Below are positions 1 through 4,963 of a DNA stretch of 5,602 bases, piece by piece; the stretch's first letter is position 1, and the number at the start of each line of letters is the position of its first letter. The DNA lies in assembly GCA_945882475.1 (NCBI GenBank), contig CAMCWJ010000207.1:1-5602 (forward strand), in the 5' to 3' direction. The notes under the pieces were generated by a model that saw only the letters and a list, made by a program, of their open reading frames with translations, was not told the origin of the DNA and made no database searches. The DNA is from Bifidobacterium breve (GTDB lineage: Bacteria; Actinomycetota; Actinomycetes; Mycobacteriales; Mycobacteriaceae). A program made the translations under genes and the position numbers.

Positions 1-145
1 CGCCAAGGCGCCCGAGGGTCTTGAGAAGAACTACATGAAAACCGTCGGGGACGACGGCTGGTTCGTGTACTTCCGTCTCTACGCGCCGCTGCAACCGTTC
101 TTCGACAAGACGTTCGCGCTGCCCGACTTCGAGATGATCGACTAA
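1..145 (+). CDS. DUF1214-type protein, C-terminal end only (partial)
   Basis: The reading frame enters from the left edge (first complete codon at base 2) and stops at TAA 143-145, leaving 47 residues. The fragment has the closing pattern of DUF1214 proteins, which are usually found with DUF1254: a 'PEGLEKNYMKT' stretch, then aromatic 'GWFVYFRLYAPLQPFFDKTF', then 'LPDFE' at the end. The biochemical role of these proteins is not settled and many are predicted to be exported. The start, any signal peptide and the DUF1254 part lie outside the window. The gene converges on the minus-strand methyltransferase, with only 27 bases between the two stop codons and no evident hairpin terminator in that gap. 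The family call comes from the C-terminal pattern alone; the frame itself is secure because it is dense in aromatic residues and ends cleanly. Confidence 0.72.
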   Translation, partial: AKAPEGLEKNYMKTVGDDGWFVYFRLYAPLQPFFDKTFALPDFEMID

Positions 146-172
146 CGAGACCGCAAGACCCGAAACGGCCGT

Positions 173-856
173 CTACCTCACCCGGGCGATCGCGAACCCG
201 TCCCAGCCCTTGGTGCCGACGGTCTGGATCACCGCGGCTTCCAGGCGTGGCTCGGCACCCATGTGCTCCAGCATCTCGCGGACGGCGGCACCCTGGCTGT
301 CGTCGACGGCGGGATCCAGGATGCGCCCGGCCCGCACGGCGTTGTCGACGATGACGACGGTGCCCGGCCCGCCGAGGTCGATCGCCCACCGGAGGTAGGC
401 GCTGTTGTTCTCCTTGTCGGCGTCGATGAACACCAGATCGAACGGCCCGGTCAGGCCGGGCAGCGAGTCCAGTGCGGGCCCCACCACGATCTCGACGCGG
501 TCATCGACACCGGCGCGGCGCAGGTTGGCCGTCGCCACCTCGGCGTGGCGTGGATTGAACTCCAGGCTCACCACGCGACCCTGCGGCCCGACGGCACGGG
601 CCAGGCAGATGGTGCTGTACCCGCCGAGCGTGCCGATCTCCAGAACCCTTCGCGCACCGGCGATCCGGGTCAGCAGGTACAGCAACCGGGCGCCCTGCGG
701 CGAGACTTCAATGGGCGGCAGTCCGGCGGCTGCCGAGTCGGCCAGTGCCGCGCTCAACGCCGGGTCCTCCCCCAGCAGCAGATCGTTGAGCAGCGCATCG
801 ACCGGCTGCCACCGATCGGGGCCGATCGTCTCGTCGGAGCTTCGGTCCGTGCTCAT
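173..856 (-). CDS. SAM-dependent O-methyltransferase (Rv0187-like, catechol/caffeoyl-CoA type)
   Basis: This 227-residue protein is predicted to be a soluble, divalent-metal-dependent O-methyltransferase of the Methyltransf_3 family. Such enzymes move a methyl group from S-adenosylmethionine to a hydroxyl of catechol-like or similar substrates. SAM-binding motif I is VLEIGTLGG at residues 71-79, and the ribose-binding acidic residue is probably Glu99 in 'VVSLEFN'. The metal and catalytic site is 'FIDADK' at 143-148 (Asp145) with 'DN' at 171-172. The length fits the family (about 220 aa). The ATG at 854-856 is chosen because a full AAGGAGG lies seven bases upstream and because it overlaps the preceding stop as ATGA. 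The frame stays open upstream to about 1144, but there it lies antisense-like within the preceding gene and has no coding character. It is the last gene of a three-gene unit. The substrate cannot be read from the sequence. Confidence 0.93.
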   Translation of the reverse strand: MSTDRSSDETIGPDRWQPVDALLNDLLLGEDPALSAALADSAAAGLPPIEVSPQGARLLYLLTRIAGARRVLEIGTLGGYSTICLARAVGPQGRVVSLEFNPRHAEVATANLRRAGVDDRVEIVVGPALDSLPGLTGPFDLVFIDADKENNSAYLRWAIDLGGPGTVVIVDNAVRAGRILDPAVDDSQGAAVREMLEHMGAEPRLEAAVIQTVGTKGWDGFAIARVR

Positions 857-1353
857 CGCACACCCTCCTTCGCGTAGACCACCCGGAGCACGTGGCCGGC
901 CTCGGGGCCCATCACCGTCGCCGCCAGCGCGCAGAATGTCGCCACGAAGTCGGTACCGTGCGCGGGGCCGTCGCCGTCGCAGAGGTGATGGGCGACCTCG
1001 TGCAGCACCACCAACTCTCGCATGGCCCAGCCGGTGTCGGTGCGCGGCGGGACGGCGATCACCCCGGCCCCATCGTGGTTCTCGTAGTGCGCGGCACTCG
1101 CCGCCCGCCGCGCACGCACCGTGACCGCCCCCGGCGCGGGCCACTGGCGGATGACCTCCGGCAGCGCCAGCACCTCATCGACGTAGCGCTGCACCGATTC
1201 CAACGAGGCGAACCGGGCCTCCGGCGGCAGGGTGATCATCTCGCCGAAGAAATCGATGGCCCGCGAACTATGTTGCGCGGCATGATCGAACAGGGTGCGG
1301 ACGAACTGCTCGGCCGCATAGACCTCCGAGCGTCTGCTGTCCCGCGGACTCAC
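853..1353 (-). CDS. Putative HExxH metallohydrolase, TIGR04338 type (Rv0185-like)
   Basis: The product is 166 residues. Its centre carries 'LHEVAHHL', giving the zinc motif HEVAH at 118-122 with Glu119 as the likely general base. Ten residues on comes 'HGTDF' (His132 as third ligand), so the arrangement is HExxH-x9-HGxxF, as in SprT-like and related metallopeptidase folds. No signal peptide or membrane segment is visible, so a cytosolic location is likely. The size and motif match the small actinobacterial family annotated as TIGR04338 putative metallohydrolase, to which Rv0185 belongs. No substrate is known to me. The start is a GTG (1351-1353) overlapping the stop of the DUF2786 gene as GTGA, with no good Shine-Dalgarno, so translation is probably coupled. 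Its stop overlaps the methyltransferase start as ATGA. Protease activity is an inference from the motif only. Confidence 0.9.
   Translation of the reverse strand: MSPRDSRRSEVYAAEQFVRTLFDHAAQHSSRAIDFFGEMITLPPEARFASLESVQRYVDEVLALPEVIRQWPAPGAVTVRARRAASAAHYENHDGAGVIAVPPRTDTGWAMRELVVLHEVAHHLCDGDGPAHGTDFVATFCALAATVMGPEAGHVLRVVYAKEGVR
864..870 (-). promoter_or_regulatory. Strong Shine-Dalgarno sequence of the O-methyltransferase
   Basis: On the minus strand the sequence reads AAGGAGG, then GTGTGCG, then ATG. This is a complete anti-16S match with seven-base spacing. It fixes the methyltransferase start at 856 and lies inside the last codons of the upstream metallohydrolase gene. It is the only strong ribosome binding site in the window; the other starts rely on overlap with an upstream stop or appear leaderless. 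Confidence 0.85.
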
Positions 1354-2099
1354 CCCCGCAGCCGGGTCCGCGCACCCGGCAACTCAGGGCTGGCACCCAG
1401 GCGGGCCTGGTGCCCCGCCCGGTCACCGGCTCGTCGCGCCGCCGACGAGTACCCCGCCGAGGCACTGGCGGGCCGCCAGGTTCCACGTGCCTTGGACTCG
1501 GTGCGGTAGTGATCACGTAACTCGATCTCCTTGTTGCGCAATGCGATTGCCGTCCCGGGGGTGGCGGTGGTCTCCTGGGTGGCCTCCCGCCGCGCCTGGT
1601 CTCGGGCCTCGGAGAGGCGCTGTCCGACCCGGGCGCCGAAGGCCAGTTGGAAGTTCAGCCGGGCGGTGATCGTCGGCGTGGGCCGGTGTGCGCCGGTGGC
1701 CAGGTACGCGTCACAGGCGCGCACCATCTGCACCACCAGGCTGGCGTAGAGCGCATGGGTGGCGTCGATGTCCTCGGCGAACCCGTAGGCGTACACGTAC
1801 GTCGAGTTGGACGCCACATCGCAGCGCACCTCGTTGGCGGCGGCGATCCCGGCGAACAATTGCACGTAGGTGCGCAGGCCACGACTTCCCGGTTCGCCGA
1901 TGGTGATGGTCCGCATACTCGGAACCTGCGCGGCGGTCCGGGTGGCCGAGTGCGCGCGCGCCACCGCGAGATCGATCGATGTGGCCGTGGCCAGGCGTTG
2001 CGCCGCGGCCATGAATGCCTCGGCCTCGTGGGTGTTACTGGTTCCTTCGGCCTGGCGCAGCAGTGCGGCGATGCGGGCCAGCATCTTGTCTTCGGTCAT
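1350..2099 (-). CDS. DUF2786 domain protein (Rv0184-like)
   Basis: The protein has 249 residues, the same length I recall for M. tuberculosis Rv0184. Residues about 4-48 ('KMLARIAALLRQAEGTSNTHEAEAF' region, split here as KMLARIAALLRQAEG and THEAEAFMAAAQRLA) form the DUF2786 helical domain. A second conserved region at about 78-135 includes 'LFAGIAAANEVRC', 'YVYAYGFAEDI' and an Asp/Ala/Leu-rich helix. The C-terminus (about 215-235) is basic and repetitive, with 'GYSSAARRAGDRAGHQARLG', a pattern also seen in phage DUF2786 proteins. No signal peptide or membrane segment is seen. The function is unknown. It heads a three-gene unit and overlaps the metallohydrolase start by four bases. The ATG at 2097-2099 has no Shine-Dalgarno but sits six bases after a TANNNT hexamer, suggesting a leaderless mRNA. 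Confidence 0.9.
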   Translation of the reverse strand: MTEDKMLARIAALLRQAEGTSNTHEAEAFMAAAQRLATATSIDLAVARAHSATRTAAQVPSMRTITIGEPGSRGLRTYVQLFAGIAAANEVRCDVASNSTYVYAYGFAEDIDATHALYASLVVQMVRACDAYLATGAHRPTPTITARLNFQLAFGARVGQRLSEARDQARREATQETTATPGTAIALRNKEIELRDHYRTESKARGTWRPASASAGYSSAARRAGDRAGHQARLGASPELPGARTRLRG

Positions 2100-2105
2100 G
2101 GCCCG

Positions 2106-2111
2106 ACGCTA
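2106..2111 (-). promoter_or_regulatory. Likely -10 element of a leaderless promoter for the DUF2786 unit
   Basis: The minus strand reads TAGCGT, CGGGCC, ATG. The hexamer fits the mycobacterial -10 pattern TANNNT, and its spacing would place the transcription start at or next to the A of the ATG. No recognisable -35 hexamer lies 16-19 bases further up, which is common in mycobacteria. No Shine-Dalgarno lies before this ATG. The motif is short, so the support comes mostly from the exact spacing and from the same arrangement before the lipase gene. Confidence 0.5.
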
Positions 2112-2210
2112 AGCGACGGCGGTGACGTGTCCGGAGGCCCGGGCGTGGCCACCGGTGAGTTCTCCCCACACCGAAATCGGTCAACAACCACGGCACCCAA
2201 CCTTAGTGCG

Positions 2211-3251
2211 CTACCGGCCGACGAACTCGTCCAGCGCGGCGGTGAGTTGGGGTGCCAGCGGTGCCTGCTTGGCGTAGTTGGCGACGTTGTCGCTGGGGTC
2301 CTCGCGCAGGACGTGGTTGACCCCAGTGAGTTCGACGAACTGCAGTGCGGTCTTCCCCAGCGCGGCCACCAGCGGCTTCATGTCCGCGCAGGCAGCCTGG
2401 CCGTCGGAGTCCGAGCAGGTGAGCAGCACCGGCGTGCCGGGCGGAATCCCGGCCGCCAGGGCCAGCGGGTCGATGCTGTCGGACTCCACGACCGCCCCGA
2501 CATTGCCGGGGTTGAGGATCGCGCTCAGACCATCGGGCAGCCGGTCCGGCGCGGTACCCGAGGTGCGGGCCGCGGCGACGGCGGCCCGCCAGGCGCCCAG
2601 CACCGCGTCGGCCTGTGCCGGGGTCTTGGATCCGGTCCGCACCGCGGCTTCGACGTCGGCGGTGACCCGGCTGGAGATCAGGTCGAGGTAGCGGGCGGCC
2701 AGGGGTTGCAGCAGCGCCAGCGAGTGAATCCGGGGCGCGCCCGGGGCGACGTCGCCGGCGAGGGTCATCGCGTGGATCGCGCCCTCGCCCAGGCCGTACA
2801 CCGAGATCCGCGCCGTGTCGGTGCCGGGCTGTTCGGCCAGGAAGCGCACTGCCGCCCTGGCGCCACCGGTGTAGATCGCGCTGCCGACATCGGCGGGCCG
2901 ATCCTGGTACGGGCCGAGGCCGGTGGCGCCGGTGCCGACCTTGTCGTACCGCAGGCTCGCCACCCCGTGATCGGACAGGAACTCGGCGAGTTGGCGCATG
3001 TTGCCGACCGGGCCGGCGATGTTGTTGTCACCGTTGCGGTCGGTGCGCCCACTCTCGGAGATCAGCAGTGCGGCCGGGCCGGGGCCACTGGAGGAATGCC
3101 GGTAGGTGCCGTGCACGGTGAGCCCGTCGGCGACGAAGGTGACCTCGTCCTCAACCCAAGAAGCCGTTGTTGCAGGGCGATTCTGGGCACATCCGACGAG
3201 AAAGGCCACCGCGAGCGCAAGTGCCGCGAGCCATGCCACCCAACGCCTCAC
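2211..3251 (-). CDS. Predicted lipoprotein, alpha/beta hydrolase fold, apparently lacking the nucleophilic serine
   Basis: The product has 346 residues. A basic start (MRRW), a hydrophobic stretch and the lipobox LVGC (18-21) indicate export and lipid attachment at Cys21, so it probably sits on the outer face of the membrane. The body looks like an alpha/beta hydrolase: an oxyanion-type loop 'SESGRTDRNGDNN' (65-77), a nucleophile elbow at 153-158, a C-terminal 'DSDGQ' with Asp283 as likely acid, and 'NHVL' with His313 as likely base. The elbow reads GLGEGA where relatives have GHSEGG, so Gly155 replaces the expected serine; the codon is GGC. It may be catalytically dead, may use another residue, or may have a binding role. 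The GTG start at 3249-3251 overlaps the lipase stop as GTGA, without a Shine-Dalgarno, so translation is probably coupled. As I recall the M. tuberculosis map, Rv0183 and Rv0184 have no such gene between them. Confidence 0.88.
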   Translation of the reverse strand: MRRWVAWLAALALAVAFLVGCAQNRPATTASWVEDEVTFVADGLTVHGTYRHSSSGPGPAALLISESGRTDRNGDNNIAGPVGNMRQLAEFLSDHGVASLRYDKVGTGATGLGPYQDRPADVGSAIYTGGARAAVRFLAEQPGTDTARISVYGLGEGAIHAMTLAGDVAPGAPRIHSLALLQPLAARYLDLISSRVTADVEAAVRTGSKTPAQADAVLGAWRAAVAAARTSGTAPDRLPDGLSAILNPGNVGAVVESDSIDPLALAAGIPPGTPVLLTCSDSDGQAACADMKPLVAALGKTALQFVELTGVNHVLREDPSDNVANYAKQAPLAPQLTAALDEFVGR

Positions 3252-4087
3252 AGCCGGGCCGTGATCCAGTCCGTGACGTCATCGATGACGCGGTCACGCT
3301 CGGGTTCGTTGAACACCTCGTGGTAGAGCTCCGGATACACGATGAGTTCCACATCGCCCGACGACACGCAGCGCACCAGATGCCTGCTGCCGTCGGCGGC
3401 CACCAGCCGGTCCTGCTCGCCGTGCACCACCAGCAGGGGTGCGGTGATGCGGCCGGCCAGTTGCGGCATGGCCTCGCCGACGAGCAAGAGCGCTTTGCCG
3501 ATGCCAGCCGGAATCTTGCCGCGATATACCAATGGGTCTGCCCGGTAGTCGGCCACCACCTCGGGGTCGCGCGAGACGGCATCGGGGTCGATGGCCTCAA
3601 TCGGCAGATCGGGCAGCACCGACCCGATGGTCTTCCCGAGCAGCGCCTTGGCCTTCGAAACCCCGGTGTGCGCCGCGATCGCCGGACCGGAGAGCACCAG
3701 GAGGTCGTAGTCGCCCGGGTACTGCGCGCCGTATGCGAGCGCGATCCCGCCGCCCATGCTGTGCCCCAACAGGATTCGTTTGACTCCGGGATGCTCGGCG
3801 GTCGCGATCGCCACCAGGTTGCGCAAGTCTGCGACGTACTCAGCCATGTGTCGCACCCGCACCCGTTTGCCGCCGGATCGGCCATGGCCGCGATGGTCCA
3901 GGGCGTAGGTCACCAGTCCCGCCGCGCCGAAACGTTGCGCGACATGGTCGTAGCGCCGGGCGTGCTCGCCGTAGCCGTGGGCCAGCACCAGCACGCCGCG
4001 CGGCGGGGTGTCCGGCGTCCACACGTCGTAGACGATGCGCACCCCGCCTGCGCCGGGGAAGGTTCGCTCCGTGCGGGTTGTCACCAT
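3248..4087 (-). CDS. Monoacylglycerol lipase (Rv0183-like), alpha/beta hydrolase
   Basis: This 279-residue protein closely resembles M. tuberculosis Rv0183, a monoacylglycerol lipase that releases fatty acid and glycerol from monoacylglycerols and has been reported at the cell wall. The complete catalytic set is visible. The oxyanion motif is HG at 37-38 ('LAHGYGEH'), the nucleophile elbow is GHSMG at 108-112 (Ser110), the acid is Asp226 in 'VHGEQDRLV', and the base is His256 in 'LYHEVFNEPER'. These positions equal the known triad of Rv0183. Residues about 145-195 form the cap region, which differs most from what I recall. There is no signal peptide. The ATG at 4085-4087 gives the family length; a GTG follows directly, and no Shine-Dalgarno precedes it, but a -10 hexamer six bases upstream supports leaderless expression. 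It is the first gene of a two-gene unit with the lipoprotein. Confidence 0.95.
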   Translation of the reverse strand: MVTTRTERTFPGAGGVRIVYDVWTPDTPPRGVLVLAHGYGEHARRYDHVAQRFGAAGLVTYALDHRGHGRSGGKRVRVRHMAEYVADLRNLVAIATAEHPGVKRILLGHSMGGGIALAYGAQYPGDYDLLVLSGPAIAAHTGVSKAKALLGKTIGSVLPDLPIEAIDPDAVSRDPEVVADYRADPLVYRGKIPAGIGKALLLVGEAMPQLAGRITAPLLVVHGEQDRLVAADGSRHLVRCVSSGDVELIVYPELYHEVFNEPERDRVIDDVTDWITARL

Positions 4088-4093
4088 GAGGCG

Positions 4094-4099
4094 AGAGTA
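4094..4099 (-). promoter_or_regulatory. Likely -10 element of a leaderless promoter for the lipase gene
   Basis: The minus strand reads TACTCT, CGCCTC, ATG. The hexamer fits TANNNT and sits exactly six bases before the start codon, so the predicted transcript would begin at about the ATG. The upstream bases contain no convincing -35 at normal distance. The promoter lies in the 37-base gap between the end of the decayed locus and the lipase gene, where a promoter would be needed if the upstream locus is dead. Confidence 0.5.
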
Positions 4100-4124
4100 A
4101 CGCGACGTGTCACGCGGGTGCGTC

Positions 4125-4735
4125 TCACGGGGGCGGGCTCAGGATCGAACGCGGCGCTCCGGTGACTTCGTAGATCTGAAACCTGTCATCGCCGCTGGCT
4201 CCGTTCATCATCGTCAACACCAGCTTGGAGAACCCGGCGAGGCTGGCCGCGGTCATGACGTCCACGGCGGCCGCCGGGTAGCCCGGAACCTGGGGCGCCA
4301 GATAACTGGTGAAGGTCGAATCGGGTCCGAGGTAGCTTCTGATGAAGCCGCGCGGGCGAGTGTGAGATCAGCGGGTCCGGTGGCAGCGGCGGTGAGAACC
4401 ATCTGCAGTCCGGCCAGCATGGTCAGCGCTGTCGGCGACCGGTAGGGCAGGAATGCTGGATCGTGCACGGTTCGCACGAGGGTGGGCTTGCCAGACCCCT
4501 CATTTCCGGCAAGACCACCCTCGCGAAGCGCTGCGCGCCCGGTGAATCGGTACAGCGTGGCGCAGGCCACCGGGATCACCCCGGCGCTGACGGCGGCCGC
4601 GGCCAGCCGCGCGGGGTCACCGCCAACGGATCCAACCCGTCTCGGCGTCGGCGACACCCCCGGCCACGGCGCCCCGGCCGAACGCGATCATCGTCAGCAG
4701 CACGGGCATCACCGGCGGTGGCTTTGAGTCGCTTA
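4125..4735 (-). pseudogene. Decayed or frameshifted gene of unknown function
   Basis: No single frame spans this stretch, yet three segments read as convincing protein on the minus strand. From about 4735 to 4620 one frame gives a hydrophobic, membrane-like stretch ('PPPVMPVLLTMIAFG') ending 'DAETGWIRW' and then TGA at 4617-4619. From about 4620 to 4350 a second frame gives 'LAAAAVSAGVIPVACATLYRFTG' and later 'PYRSPTALTMLAGLQMVLTAA'. From about 4367 to 4125 the first frame resumes with 'GFIRSYLGPDSTFTSYL', 'YPAAAVDVMTAASLAGFSK' and 'DDRFQIYEVTGAP', closing at TGA 4125-4127. The last switch is around 4350, in a CG-rich run, and an in-frame TGA at 4368-4370 blocks the final segment upstream. 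Third-position GC is high in each segment. I do not recognise the family; several stretches could be membrane helices. Sequencing error in GC-rich runs is the main alternative to real decay. Confidence 0.5.
4477..4523. repeat. Inverted repeat, 16-base arms (15/16 paired), 15-base loop
   Basis: The left arm at 4477-4492 is CGAGGGTGGGCTTGCC. The right arm at 4508-4523 is the reverse complement except for one base. The spacer is AGACCCCTCATTTCC. Outside the arms the match continues with TTCGC (4471-4475) against GCGAA (4524-4528 region) if a two-base bulge is allowed. The structure lies inside the decayed locus, in the middle of its second reading segment. No T-run follows on either strand, so it is not a classical intrinsic terminator. 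It could be a hairpin terminator without a U tail, a protein-binding dyad, or a trace of an inserted repeat. Confidence 0.7.
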
Positions 4736-4963
4736 CGGACCGGGGCCTGGTCGGGAGCAACGGCGGATACCGCATCAGGTTGGCCGGCGTCATCGACGAC
4801 GCGGCCGTCATCTTTGAGGAGCATCGCCGTCCCGTCGCCGCGAACCGAAAACCGTTGGGGCTCGCCGGGGGCTGGGGAAAGCGTGTATTGATAGTCACAC
4901 AGGTCAGCTGGCGCGGGCTAGGGCCGAATGACCGCAACCGGCCACCCAGTGGGCGGAGCGGCA
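4736..4963. other. Unassigned stretch between the decayed gene and the GAF-ANTAR gene
   Basis: No gene can be assigned with confidence. On the minus strand a GTG at 4962-4964 overlaps the last base of the GAF-ANTAR stop and opens a frame running into the decayed locus to 4617; its predicted protein is low in acidic residues and unlike a normal protein at the start. Another minus frame, open from 4917 after TAG 4918-4920, reads more like a protein ('LCDYQYTLSPAPGEPQRFSV', 'GDGTAMLLKDDGRVVDDAG') but has poor third-position GC. The plus frame with codons starting at 4681 ('NAIIVSSTGITGGGFESL') has good third-position GC up to TGA 4981-4983 but no convincing start. By approximate hand count the GC-rich codon position suits the plus frame or the GTG frame. 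This is probably the damaged N-terminal part of the neighbouring pseudogene. Confidence 0.35.

Noticed and set aside
146..172. Possible terminator between the converging genes
   Set aside because: Only an eight-base palindrome (ACGGCCGT) is present, with no loop or T-run, so there is no support for a terminator.
857..1144. Upstream extension of the methyltransferase frame to 323 residues
   Set aside because: The extra part is Arg/Gly-rich out-of-frame sequence of the metallohydrolase gene. The perfect Shine-Dalgarno and ATGA overlap put the start at 856.
2170..2181. Small dyad ACCGA-AA-TCGGT in the gap before the DUF2786 gene
   Set aside because: Five-base arms in GC-rich DNA are common by chance, and it sits about 70 bases upstream of the likely transcription start without a known regulator match.
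1647..3326. A 559-codon open frame on the plus strand
   Set aside because: It lies antisense to the DUF2786 and lipoprotein genes, which have clear domains, signal peptide and codon bias. Its product is Gly/Arg/His-rich with no recognisable domain, as expected from the opposite strand of high-GC genes.
3167..4165. A 332-codon open frame on the plus strand
   Set aside because: It is antisense to the monoacylglycerol lipase, whose triad and length are unmistakable.
4107..4445. A 112-codon plus-strand open frame over the decayed locus
   Set aside because: The product is low-complexity Arg/Gly/Val sequence, while the minus strand over the same bases gives varied, protein-like segments with a natural stop.
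4938..4955. Short hairpin-like sequence around CCACCCAGTGGGCGG just after the GAF-ANTAR stop
   Set aside because: The stem is only about five pairs and no T-run follows on the minus strand, so it is too weak to call a terminator.
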